The notes under the pieces were generated by a model. That model worked only from the letters and a program-made list of their open reading frames with translations, did no database searches and was not told the origin of the DNA. A stretch of DNA of 37,570 nt from a virus. Location: positions 1 to 37,570 of the IMG/VR virus record IMGVR_UViG_3300005831_000047. The stretch is one strand, 5' to 3'. Below are positions 1 to 8,257 of the stretch, one piece after another; within the stretch, counting starts at the first letter, position 1, and every line of letters starts with the position of its first letter. The translations under genes were made by a program, and so were the position numbers.

Positions 1-34
1 CTACAATAGTAAAATCATTCCTGTCCTTCGTGAT

Positions 35-847
35 ATGACAGATAAGTTATACATTGCTGATATAGATAAACTTACTCCCGCGAAATTTCCAAATGATACC
101 GCTATCAGAGAGCTGATAGATGAGTATCGGAAAAATGGGAATATGGATGCTAGAGATGCAATTATAATGTCTTTTGGTAGATATGTGGTTTCGATCGCAA
201 AGAACTACCAAGAACAGGGTTTACCTCTATCTGATCTTATTAGCGAAGGCATGATAGGTTTAATAGCTGCAATAGAACAGTTTGATACAACTCAAACTAC
301 CACCAAATTTGTCACTTATAGCAATGTTAGTATAAGTAGACAGATGAAAGAGGCTCTAGATCAGTTCAACAGGCCTGTCAAAGTACCAAAGAACATCCGG
401 AACAGTCAAATGAAGATGCGCGAAAAGCTTCACAACGATCAATTACACGGTAAAGAATTATCCGATATTGTCGAAGAAGTGGAAGACGTAGACTATGAAT
501 TTGCATTGAACCCAAAGATGTTCTCTAGATTAACACTGACAACCAGAAACGAGGAGGATGAAGATGACCCAATGGAGAATTCTCTATTGTTGTCCGGATC
601 CGATTCACCTATGGACCAGATTGATTTCAATACTGATTTAGACAGAGTTTTTGCTCGACTAACAGAGAATGAAGTCAAAGTAATCCGCGCATTCTTCGGG
701 TTTTCAGGTGATTATCTAAAATCATCGATTAAACTAGTTGGAGAGTCGTTGGACATGACTCCTGAGCAGGTAAGAAAGTTAAAACTCTCTGGCCTCCAGA
801 AACTTAGGGATGAAAAAAGTCGTCAAATATTGTCCAAATATCTGTAA
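35..847 (+). CDS. Sigma-70 family RNA polymerase sigma factor (phage-encoded)
   Basis: Probable phage sigma factor that redirects host RNA polymerase to phage promoters. Residues about 35-125 match region 2: a helical core (ARDAIIMSFGRYVVSIAKNY), then the DLISEGMIGLIAAIEQFD segment for core binding and -10 recognition. Residues about 205-265 form a region 4 helix-turn-helix (LTENEVKVIRAFFGF, then MTPEQVRKLKLSGLQKLR). The stretch between them (about 160-200) is acidic and less conserved. At 270 residues it is much shorter than housekeeping RpoD and lacks region 1.1. The reading frame stays open upstream to position 2, so the ATG at 35 is only the first in-window start and the true N-terminus could lie outside. 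It is separated from the next gene by 53 A/T-rich bases. Family call is firm; which phage gene class it serves is not visible. Confidence 0.88.
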   Translation: MTDKLYIADIDKLTPAKFPNDTAIRELIDEYRKNGNMDARDAIIMSFGRYVVSIAKNYQEQGLPLSDLISEGMIGLIAAIEQFDTTQTTTKFVTYSNVSISRQMKEALDQFNRPVKVPKNIRNSQMKMREKLHNDQLHGKELSDIVEEVEDVDYEFALNPKMFSRLTLTTRNEEDEDDPMENSLLLSGSDSPMDQIDFNTDLDRVFARLTENEVKVIRAFFGFSGDYLKSSIKLVGESLDMTPEQVRKLKLSGLQKLRDEKSRQILSKYL

Positions 848-900
848 ATTAAACTATAATAACTTAAATAGACTATGTCAAAAATCCAAATTTAAGTATT

Positions 901-2097
901 ATGTTAACATTTAATGTAGTAAGCCACTCAGATGGTAAATTGATCAATGGGTCAGTAAATGGTAAAAAGTTCAATGTACCATTCAGTGCAGAACTAGTAA
1001 CTTCTTTGAAAGCTAAACAAACTGAGCTGGAAACCATTGAAGAAACTGTCGCATACGAAGCTTGGGTTGAAGCCACAACTGCTCTTCTGGAAACAAAAGA
1101 AGTTGATGTGATCACAACTGCTTGCCCTGATTTGATCAAAAATGCAACTACCGGTTATTATTTCGTGAAGGTAGTTGAAAATGGTGTGGAGAAAGTCTCT
1201 AAAACCCCGGTCCCTGTTAAATTGGTGTCAGTTATTCTCGAATCAGTTGAGAAAGAAATTGACCCAACACCAATCGTGAAGGCATGGATTCGTTTCTTGC
1301 GTAATCCTAATTTTACTGCCGATAAAGCAGGAAGATTTGCTGATTATATTACTTCTATCATTATTGATGACGAAGAAGTTGCTCGTTTAATGAAAGAAGA
1401 AGGATTCACTTACGAAAGTGCAAAGGCACGTGCATCTTACAATGACGTTGCTATCACCCAGGAAGGTCTTGTTGTGGCTAAGAAATATGCTCAACTGATC
1501 ACCGAAGGTTGGGTTATCGACGCTGAAACCAATAAACCAAAACGTATGCCTTTGTATGGTAAAGAAGATGATACCATCAATTTCCAGACCGGAGTTATCA
1601 CTAAAGGTAAAGATACCTTACCAGAGTTTTCTGAAGAATTATTCTTCCAACCTCCTGTAATGGGAACCGGTGGCGATGAATTCTTATCTGGTACTGTAGC
1701 TGGACACGTTATCCAGGTTGGTAAGAAACATACATTGGAAAAATGGTCTCAGGTTAATACCTATGACTATACCAATTGTGTAAAAGGATTACACGTAGGA
1801 GGATGGCGTTATGTTTCATCTTATAAAGGACTTAATTGCCAATTATTAGAATGTTTCGTTGACCCAGCTGAAATTGGTGCAATTTGTGATGTTAGTGATT
1901 CTAGCGATGGAGCAATCCGTGTTCGTGAGTATTTCGTGTTTGGCGCTGTTGAAGGCCGTAACAAAGGAATCTATCACTCATCTAAATATGCAGCAATGAA
2001 AGACGCTGAGTGGGCTACGTACAAAGCCGAAGCTGTTGCTAACAGTAATAAACTTGCTAAACAAGTTGCTACTGAAGCTGAAGAATTAGGACTTTAG
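901..2097 (+). CDS. rIIB-like protein
   Basis: A 398-residue protein resembling the phage T4 rIIB family by its C-terminal third. There, CVKGLHVGG at about residue 299 is followed by a YVSSYKGL segment, then LLECFVDPAEIGAI and IRVREYFVFGAV. This order (C-x-x-GLHV, a strand giving V-DP-A-[DE]-[IV], then R-V-x-[EK]-Y) is the pattern I associate with rIIB-like proteins. The N-terminal 250 residues are rich in E, K and V, and I do not recognise a domain there. T4 rIIB acts with rIIA in membrane-linked exclusion phenotypes; no rIIA partner is visible here, so function is not established. The gene stands alone: A/T-rich leader upstream, strong terminator right after the stop. It has well-ordered codon use and no transmembrane segment. 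Confidence 0.62.
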   Translation: MLTFNVVSHSDGKLINGSVNGKKFNVPFSAELVTSLKAKQTELETIEETVAYEAWVEATTALLETKEVDVITTACPDLIKNATTGYYFVKVVENGVEKVSKTPVPVKLVSVILESVEKEIDPTPIVKAWIRFLRNPNFTADKAGRFADYITSIIIDDEEVARLMKEEGFTYESAKARASYNDVAITQEGLVVAKKYAQLITEGWVIDAETNKPKRMPLYGKEDDTINFQTGVITKGKDTLPEFSEELFFQPPVMGTGGDEFLSGTVAGHVIQVGKKHTLEKWSQVNTYDYTNCVKGLHVGGWRYVSSYKGLNCQLLECFVDPAEIGAICDVSDSSDGAIRVREYFVFGAVEGRNKGIYHSSKYAAMKDAEWATYKAEAVANSNKLAKQVATEAEELGL

Positions 2098-2109
2098 TAT
2101 TTCAAATAG

Positions 2110-2138
2110 GGGCTAGGGAGAAATCCTTAGCCCTTTTT
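2110..2138 (+). terminator. Intrinsic terminator after the rIIB-like gene
   Basis: A 10-bp stem (GGGCTAGGGA at 2110-2119 with TCCTTAGCCC at 2124-2133, one G-U pair) closes a GAAA tetraloop at 2120-2123 and is followed by five Ts. It sits 13 bases after the rIIB-like stop codon and ends 9 bases before the next ATG, so it should insulate the two genes. Confidence 0.9.
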
Positions 2139-2147
2139 ATTTTATCT

Positions 2148-3467
2148 ATGAGGAAAAACCAACAATTATCTGTGGGTAAGATACCCATTTCAGTATTAAC
2201 CGAAGAAGGGGAGACACCAAGTCCTTCATTGCTATACTCTCATTTATTTAATCCCTCTAATTTCTCTGTTGACTATAGGTCAACTGATTATATCAAGAAG
2301 GATGATTTTTTCAAAGCCCTAGACGCTACATTTGAAGAGGAAACTCCCTATTATGTAATATTTGAGTGTATTGATAGTGTTAGAAACAATACTATTGTAG
2401 TGATTCCAAGCGTAAAATGGGTCATTAATTTGGTGGTTTCTACTGGCGATACCAACCAAGATAGAGTTAAAATGGCTATGCAATCCAAAATTGGTGGTGA
2501 TTATTTATCTCCTGATGAGTATGATGTATACCAAGTTATAAAAGATGCGGATGATTTTGAAGAAGTAGATATCGATGATAGTGAAAAAGATCTTGTTAAA
2601 GAAGGACTAAATAAATCTAAATCATTAAAGATTGCTGCTTTTACAAAGAGTTCTGAGTTTTCAATTATTGTTGGATCTCACATCTATACCCCAGTTGAAG
2701 ACCCTTATATTGAAAAGTTTTTTAAACATTACGATAAATACAAATACCCGGAAGTCAAAATCAAGACTAAAGATGCTGTATTTACTCTAGGATCCACGTC
2801 AAATGGTTTATTTCTTAATAAACACTATTTAACCAACGGTTCTTATGGTAAGGATATTATTGAGCATAACTACAACGAAGACTTTGCAGATGTGTATGAA
2901 AAATTGATAGATTTCTTAGGTAATGATGATAGTGGTTTGGTATTACTGAAAGGTGAGCCTGGAACGGGTAAAACATCACTACTTATTCATCTAACCAATA
3001 TTTCTGAGGAACTAGGTAAGAAGATTGTTTTTGTCCCTTCTGCATTTGCTTCGGTACTAACTGATCCATCCTTTTTAACATTTGCTGCTAGTCAATTAGT
3101 AGATTCTATACTTGTGCTTGAAGATGCTGAGGAAGCATTACTTACCAGAAATCACTCTAATGGTGGTGCTGTAACTAATATCCTTAATATATCAGATGGT
3201 ATCTTAGGTAAGATTTTAAAGACCAAGGTTATAGCTACTGTTAATAAACAAGAATCTCTTGATGATGCTTTATTTAGGAAGGGTAGGTTAAAACTTGAAT
3301 ATACATTTAATCCACTTGAGGTTAAAAGAGCCAATGCATTATTAGAGGCTCTAGGTAAGTCTGATCGAGTAACGGTTCCCACCACTCTAGCTAATCTATA
3401 CAATATAGATTATGATCCTAAAATGAACGAAGAAAAACCTGTTAAAAAGATGGGGTTTGGTCGCTAG
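2148..3467 (+). CDS. AAA+ ATPase, Bcs1-like core with unknown N-terminal domain
   Basis: ATP-driven remodelling protein. Walker A is GEPGTGKT at residues 269-276 and Walker B is ILVLEDAEE at about 321-329. They are followed by LNISDGILG and a sensor segment (VIATVNKQESLDDALFRKGRLKLEY). The order 'subdomain for a small set of loops, N-x-x-x-x-LD-x-AL-x-[RK]-x-GR' is typical of classical AAA proteins of the Bcs1/cell-division ATPase type. In place of the usual paired arginines I see R-KGR. Residues 1-240 are acidic and match nothing I can name; they could be the substrate adaptor. At 439 residues it has one AAA module. It starts only 10 bases after a terminator, so its promoter must either overlap that hairpin or be reached by read-through. 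Target unknown. Confidence 0.8.
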   Translation: MRKNQQLSVGKIPISVLTEEGETPSPSLLYSHLFNPSNFSVDYRSTDYIKKDDFFKALDATFEEETPYYVIFECIDSVRNNTIVVIPSVKWVINLVVSTGDTNQDRVKMAMQSKIGGDYLSPDEYDVYQVIKDADDFEEVDIDDSEKDLVKEGLNKSKSLKIAAFTKSSEFSIIVGSHIYTPVEDPYIEKFFKHYDKYKYPEVKIKTKDAVFTLGSTSNGLFLNKHYLTNGSYGKDIIEHNYNEDFADVYEKLIDFLGNDDSGLVLLKGEPGTGKTSLLIHLTNISEELGKKIVFVPSAFASVLTDPSFLTFAASQLVDSILVLEDAEEALLTRNHSNGGAVTNILNISDGILGKILKTKVIATVNKQESLDDALFRKGRLKLEYTFNPLEVKRANALLEALGKSDRVTVPTTLANLYNIDYDPKMNEEKPVKKMGFGR

Positions 3468-3499
3468 ACTTACACAAATAAAATTAATAACAAGAAGAA

Positions 3500-3754
3500 A
3501 TGACAAGAGAATTAGTGGTATTATCCGATGCTATCAACAAAGGAAAAGTTGATCTATCAACAAAAACATCTACTGAGTTAGTAGACATTATTAGTAACTT
3601 ATCAGGCGAATTTACTGTTCTTTCAGTTAAGTTTCTAGAAACAGGTAATAAAAAGGTTGCTCGTGAGGCACGTAAAATAACATTAGGTCTAGAAAAGACT
3701 TTCAAAGCTTTTCGCAAAGCTTCAATGTATATTAGTAAGGACTACAGTTTGTAG
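3500..3754 (+). CDS. Small helical protein of unknown function
   Basis: An 84-residue basic, mostly helical protein (MTRELVVLSDAINKGKVDL at the start; many K/R in the second half). No known domain is recognised and there is no signal peptide or membrane segment. It follows the AAA ATPase by 32 bases and its stop codon lies inside the 3' arm of the terminator hairpin at 3740-3756, so it is the last gene of the AAA transcription unit. Its place suggests a partner of the ATPase, but nothing in the sequence proves that. Confidence 0.7.
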   Translation: MTRELVVLSDAINKGKVDLSTKTSTELVDIISNLSGEFTVLSVKFLETGNKKVAREARKITLGLEKTFKAFRKASMYISKDYSL

Positions 3755-3763
3755 TCTTTTTTT
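3740..3763 (+). terminator. Intrinsic terminator overlapping a stop codon
   Basis: A perfect 7-bp stem (GACTACA at 3740-3746 with TGTAGTC at 3750-3756, GTT loop) is followed by seven Ts; A-T and G-U pairs can extend the base. The TAG stop of the small upstream gene (3752-3754) is in the 3' arm, so a terminating ribosome would cover the hairpin. The next ATG is 11 bases beyond. Confidence 0.9.
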
Positions 3764-3773
3764 ATTTATAGCT

Positions 3774-3995
3774 ATGAGTGTTAAGTTAAAGAAAGTAAAT
3801 ATTAAAATCGAGTCTATTACTGTCGATGGTAAGGAAACCTACGATGGTGCCGATGTTTTTGGTGCCATGTCACCAGACGGTAAAATAATTCTACAAACAT
3901 CTATAGGTAAGACCAAAATTCAGGCGCTTACCATAGTATTATGTGAGGATAATTCAAATTTAATTATTGAAGATGAAGAGATTAGCGATAATTGA
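3774..3995 (+). CDS. Small hypothetical protein
   Basis: A 73-residue beta-rich, acidic-ended protein (MSVKLKKVNIKIESITVDG, C-terminal LIIEDEEISDN). No known family is recognised. It is the first gene after the terminator at 3740-3763 and overlaps the exonuclease start by 23 bases, so it probably opens the long replication transcript and is translationally coupled to the exonuclease. No membrane segment or signal peptide. Confidence 0.68.
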   Translation: MSVKLKKVNIKIESITVDGKETYDGADVFGAMSPDGKIILQTSIGKTKIQALTIVLCEDNSNLIIEDEEISDN

Positions 3996-4932
3996 TGCTG
4001 ATTCTATGATCTACATTGTTGCATATAAGTTTCGAACTAAGAAAGTCGCTAATATGGTTAAGATAAATCTAAACCAATTTATTAGTGAATTACTGCACGA
4101 GGCCAAAGCAACACATTATGTTGGATTTTATGGTTCCAGTGACAAGACAAGAATACCAAACTTTAGATACGCTGTGGATCCAGAGTATAAGAAGAATCGA
4201 CCGGAAACTCCTGACTTTATTACAAAGTGGAGACCGACTATACACCAGGAAATGACTGACAGGTGGAATTTTATGTCAGTAGCTGGTATTGAGGCTGATG
4301 ATGCTGTTGCTATTGCAAAAGCTAAATATGAAAACGAATTTGATGAAATTGTTATCATAACGGCTGATAAAGATCTAAAACAAATTGCGGGTACTATACA
4401 TTTTGATATGAACAAACACAAGTTCACAGTAATGGATAAGTTCTCTGCTGATAAGTTTTTTGCTGAACAAATGCTGAAAGGTGATACTACTGATAATATC
4501 AAAGGATTACCTGGTATTGGTCCAAAGAAAGCTGCTGACCTAGTTGAGACTTGTACTAATTCTGTACAACTTAAGTGGATGATAATCAGAATGTATAAAA
4601 ATCATTTTGATAAAAATATAGTTGAACCAGATATCCAAAAAGAAATTGAGGATGAATGGTTGGCTTTTGCTGCCGATAATGATGAACTTGAAAGTATGAC
4701 CGCTAAGCAGCAAGAGCGCCAAAAGAGATTGTTTGTAATAGGAGCAACCAAACGTAAAGTGATCGAAAAGAATGATGGTGGGTGGAAAGGATATATACGT
4801 CAGCAATACACATTATTGCGTATGTTAGATGAGGCCCCTGATGGATTTGAAATTCCAGAGTTAACAGAGTTTGAGATACCAGATGAAAACGATCAACCAT
4901 CTGATTCTGATGTTGATTTCTTAGGTCTTTAA
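3973..4932 (+). CDS. 5'-3' exonuclease / flap endonuclease (FEN family)
   Basis: Structure-specific 5' nuclease of the T5 D15 / T7 gp6 / PolI N-domain type, removing RNA primers and flaps during replication. The first metal site is IIDADSMIY (D8, D10). A conserved stretch runs FRYAVDPEYKKNRPETP (arch region). The acidic cluster is GIEADDAVAIA and ITADKDLKQIAG. The helix-three-turn-helix that grips the template is DTTDNIKGLPGIGPKKAADL. The 319-residue length suits a stand-alone phage enzyme. A TTG at 3967 could add two residues, but the ATG at 3973 gives the normal N-terminus directly before the first beta-strand and is chosen here. It overlaps the preceding small gene by 23 bases and the MoxR gene starts 2 bases after its stop. 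The C-terminus (about 290-319) is a D/E-rich tail. Confidence 0.93.
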   Translation: MKRLAIIDADSMIYIVAYKFRTKKVANMVKINLNQFISELLHEAKATHYVGFYGSSDKTRIPNFRYAVDPEYKKNRPETPDFITKWRPTIHQEMTDRWNFMSVAGIEADDAVAIAKAKYENEFDEIVIITADKDLKQIAGTIHFDMNKHKFTVMDKFSADKFFAEQMLKGDTTDNIKGLPGIGPKKAADLVETCTNSVQLKWMIIRMYKNHFDKNIVEPDIQKEIEDEWLAFAADNDELESMTAKQQERQKRLFVIGATKRKVIEKNDGGWKGYIRQQYTLLRMLDEAPDGFEIPELTEFEIPDENDQPSDSDVDFLGL

Positions 4933-4933
4933 T

Positions 4934-6055
4934 ATGAACAGGACAGAAGTTGTAACATCGATAAGAGAGACAATATTATCTCATTCACTACAATCTATTC
5001 AAGAAGCACTTAGTAAACGTTTCTACAATATGAACAAGGTTATAGAGGCATTATACCTCGGTACTACAACTGGTAAGAATGTTATACTGTATGGACCAGG
5101 AGGATTTGGTAAATCACAAATTGTAAAGGCTTTTCTTGACTATGTTAGTATACCAGCCCCAACAATTGTTGGTTATGAAGATATGGAAGTCGAGGCTTTA
5201 CTTGGTATACCAAACATCAAGAAATTGACTGAAACCTCTGTATATGAAACAGCGTTTGATCGTAGTGTATTTAGTAGTCCTGGAGTATTGATTCTTGAAG
5301 AATTTCTGGATGCCAGACCATCTACTGCTGCTGCATTGAAGGATATCTTAACCGAAGGCGGATTAAGACAGAATGGTAGGTTCACCGAATCGTTAATAAG
5401 TTCTGTTATTATATGCACCAACAAGAGCCCAGAAGATGTCAGTATTGATGATTCTAGTGCTGCTTTTTATAAGGAAAGATTCCCTATTAGAATTAAAGTA
5501 ATGTGGGATCATTATTCTCATGAAGCTTATTTAGATTTCCTAAAGGTGGTTAAACCAGACCAAGTAGATGCTCAGAGCCTTCTCTATGATGTATTAGCAG
5601 AAACTGCAGCCAGGACTATTGATTTGGTATCCCCAAGGGTTATCAAGGATGCTTCTGATCTTCTTGATGTTCATAAGGATATACGTGTTCTTCAATATGT
5701 TGATGGGTTAGATACTGCTGATATGACTGAAGTCTTAATGTATTGTTCTTTTGTAACAGAGAGATTCAGGATAAAAGCTGTACTAGATCGAGCTAATAAA
5801 TGGGCCGATAATTTGGAAAGTAAACCTCTTACAACCATTAGGGCTATTACTAGTGCCTTAGCTGAAATCAATTTCATTGTAAGCAAACTAACAGAGGTTA
5901 CTTCTAAACATCAAGAGAATACTACAGAGATACTAACCTTTATAAACCGATGTTCTACACTTGAACATTCGCTAAGGTATAGAATTGTAGGTGAACTTGG
6001 GTGTGAGGTCGAGTCTCAATTATTCTTTATAATCAATGGTGAAAGCTCCTCATAA
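4934..6055 (+). CDS. MoxR-like AAA+ ATPase
   Basis: AAA+ ATPase of the MoxR/RavA type. Walker A is GPGGFGKS at residues 54-61. Walker B is VLILEE at 118-123, followed by a helix with LDARPSTAAALKDILTEGG. Sensor 1 lies in SSVIICTNKSPEDV near residue 155, and a pre-sensor region FYKERFPIRIKVMWD follows. The 'EEF-D-A-x-P-x-x-xx-ALKDILTEGG-x-R-xxG' run is the hallmark of MoxR-type modules, with the G-G-x-R sequence as the loop over the pore. The remaining C-terminal 150 residues are helical and unassigned. In this family the ATPase works with a VWA-domain partner as a chaperone or metal-insertion complex, and just such a gene overlaps its 3' end by 20 bases. The substrate in this phage is unknown. 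Confidence 0.85.
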   Translation: MNRTEVVTSIRETILSHSLQSIQEALSKRFYNMNKVIEALYLGTTTGKNVILYGPGGFGKSQIVKAFLDYVSIPAPTIVGYEDMEVEALLGIPNIKKLTETSVYETAFDRSVFSSPGVLILEEFLDARPSTAAALKDILTEGGLRQNGRFTESLISSVIICTNKSPEDVSIDDSSAAFYKERFPIRIKVMWDHYSHEAYLDFLKVVKPDQVDAQSLLYDVLAETAARTIDLVSPRVIKDASDLLDVHKDIRVLQYVDGLDTADMTEVLMYCSFVTERFRIKAVLDRANKWADNLESKPLTTIRAITSALAEINFIVSKLTEVTSKHQENTTEILTFINRCSTLEHSLRYRIVGELGCEVESQLFFIINGESSS

Positions 6056-7109
6056 CTTTATAGTTACTGCATATGATATTATGCGTAGTGCAGAGAGAAT
6101 GGGGTATGAAGGATATATTCCGATTAGTATTGTTTCAGACATGGCTTATCTAAGAATCTATAAGATGTTGAATGCTTATGGTGCCACGGGAAGACCATCT
6201 CCGTACACAGAAACTCTTATTGAGCTTATGGATATGGTTAATGCTGATTCTGTAGAAACCAATAATCCTATTGAGTTTGCTATCAACGTACTAAAACTAA
6301 TATCCCCTAAGGTTAACCTTCGTAGTGCAGAATATTGTAGACTTTCTGGTAATCCCATTCTTATTGATATGGAATCTAGACAGATGAACTATAAAGATGA
6401 TATATCTACGATTAACCCTGAACACCTTGAATTATTAGGGATCGATGCCAGTATACCTGCTAACGAACTGGTTCTAACCGATGAACTTCTTGATATCATT
6501 AAGTTTTACAATGGTATGAAGCATGTCGCCGGTGAATTATTTCCCACAAGAGTATCTCAAGTATCTAGACTATCTAAACTAAGTGACATTCACAAGATTA
6601 GGAAGTATAGGTTTGCTTTACCTTCCTTTAAGACCGACATAGCCTTGAAGAAACCCTTCATACGGGAATCTAAGGTCATCATGAACCAGAACAACAGTGT
6701 TGTGGTTATGGTGGATGTTTCCTGGTCTACGTCAACTAATCCCAAGTATTTTTCTATTGTTAAAGCTGTACTACTCAGCCTGTTAGATTCTTTTATCGAT
6801 GATGTTACTGAAGTTACCATATTGGAGTTCAATAATATGCCAGTTAAAGAGATTGTGTTAAATACAAGACAGGATCTAAAAGAGTATGTCAATTATAAAT
6901 TTTCTCCGGTACTCAGTGCTAAAGGGTGGAAAAACGTGTACAACCATATCAAGAAGTATGATAGTAATTCAGTCATCTTTATTACAGATGGATTGGAGAG
7001 TATAGTTAATTTCCCGTCTAATATTCGCTTGTTTGCTGTTTCCACAAATAGAAACAAAGAACTTGATGAATTATGTGTTAATAGTGGAGGTAAAATGGTA
7101 TTAGTATGA
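6036..7109 (+). CDS. VWA-domain protein, partner of the MoxR-like ATPase
   Basis: A 357-residue protein with a C-terminal von Willebrand A domain (about residues 220-357). The MIDAS metal site D-x-S-x-S is seen as DVSWSTS with D227, S229 and S231. It is followed by a helix (VKAVLLSLLDSF), the strand VTEVTILEFNN, and SVIFITDGLESI carrying the later MIDAS aspartate. The N-terminal 220 residues are helical and unrecognised. There is no signal peptide or membrane anchor, so it is cytoplasmic. It begins 20 bases inside the MoxR-like gene and its stop overlaps the helicase start (ATGA), so the three genes are coupled. By analogy with RavA-ViaA and CbbQ-CbbO pairs, the ATPase probably uses this protein as its substrate adaptor; the target cannot be read from the sequence. 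Confidence 0.85.
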   Translation: MVKAPHNFIVTAYDIMRSAERMGYEGYIPISIVSDMAYLRIYKMLNAYGATGRPSPYTETLIELMDMVNADSVETNNPIEFAINVLKLISPKVNLRSAEYCRLSGNPILIDMESRQMNYKDDISTINPEHLELLGIDASIPANELVLTDELLDIIKFYNGMKHVAGELFPTRVSQVSRLSKLSDIHKIRKYRFALPSFKTDIALKKPFIRESKVIMNQNNSVVVMVDVSWSTSTNPKYFSIVKAVLLSLLDSFIDDVTEVTILEFNNMPVKEIVLNTRQDLKEYVNYKFSPVLSAKGWKNVYNHIKKYDSNSVIFITDGLESIVNFPSNIRLFAVSTNRNKELDELCVNSGGKMVLV

Positions 7110-8257
7110 TATCAACATTAACTCAGGAACAGAAAGTAGCTGCCGAAGGAATCCGTGATTTCTTAAGTAAACCTGCTCAAGCAAACGAGTTCTTTGTATT
7201 ATCGGGGCCTCCTGGTAGTGGTAAGACTTTTATGTTAAAAGAGGCTTTGCAGCACGAGAAAAGGAAAGTAGTTGGTGGAACCATAGCACACTCTGCTAAA
7301 GAAGTATTGAAGCAGTCTATTGGAACTAGTTTTACAATAGCACAACTACTTGGCATGCAAATGGACGACTCCTCGGAAGAAATCTCATTTAAAAGAAATA
7401 AGAACGGTAACATGAAAATTGATGGTACTGAGATTCTTTTGATAGATGAGGCATCAATGATAGATGATCCGCTGGTTGACGCAATTCTGCACGAGGTTAG
7501 TATTCGTGATATTCACTTAATTGTGGTTGGCGACCCATTTCAATTACCTCCAGTAAAACAAGAACATCAGTCTAAGTTTTTTGATAGAATAGATGCTGAG
7601 TTGACTACTTCGCAACGATTCGAAGGACCGATCGGTGAATTAGCTGTCAGGATTAGACAAGAGATCGATAACATCAATAAAGATCTACCGTTCAATAAGT
7701 ATATTCTCGAAGAAGAGTATGGTAGACAGGATTGTATGAGAGGTGATACCGGTTATAGATTTATGAATGATATTCATTGTACTGTTGATCGGGCCGCTAA
7801 TGATATAATTAGTAATCGTAATGATAAGAATCATACTCGTATACTAGCCTATAAGAACTCGACTATTGAGCTTTTAAATACTGGGGTAAGAGAGAGAATA
7901 TACGGAAAGAACTCCCATCAATTCGAAAGAAATGAGATAATCATATCTCGAGGAGGATTTTCAGTTAACAGATCTCCTATAATCCATAATGGTCAGATTT
8001 CGGTAGTTACTGGGATAGCTTATCAGTTAGGTCCCTTTGGTATACCATGTGCATATCTAGCCCTGGATAATGTACCAACTACAGCTACCGGAATACCAGT
8101 CGTGATGAACACAGAGGAAGCTCAGACTGCTTACGAGATAGTTCGTAGACAACGTTACAAGGAGGCCGCCGAATATGGTCAATGGAGCCGCTACAATCAA
8201 TTCTTACAGTCGTTTGCTGTGTTTGATTATGCCTATGCTACATCGCTGTACAAGGCT
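7106..8257 (+). CDS. Dda-like SF1 DNA helicase, exon 1
   Basis: N-terminal 384 codons of an SF1B (RecD/Dda type) 5'-3' helicase. Motif I is GPPGSGKT at residues 34-41. Motif II is LLIDEAS (D114, E115). Motif III is GDPFQLPP at 142-149. Motif IV is the TSQRFEGPIGELA region near 170. The unspliced reading frame runs into TAA at 8258-8260 just after DYAYATSLYKA, where helicases of this family continue with the conserved QG-x-T of motif V. That continuation is found at 9316 after the intron. The spliced protein would have 432 residues, close to the 439 of T4 Dda. Without splicing, the product lacks motifs V (second half) and VI and should be inactive. The start overlaps the VWA stop by 4 bases. 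A Dda-like enzyme would assist replication initiation and fork restart. Confidence 0.9.

Noticed and set aside
855-900. TATAAT at 855-860 as promoter of the rIIB-like gene
   Set aside because: No convincing -35 element and the host -10 motif for Bacteroidota differs; an A/T-rich stretch gives such matches by chance. The true promoter may still be in this gap.
4128-4900. Minus-strand frames of 65-124 residues over the exonuclease gene
   Set aside because: All are antisense shadows of a well-supported gene, rich in S, I and L, without motif or sensible upstream region. The same holds for other minus-strand frames in the window.
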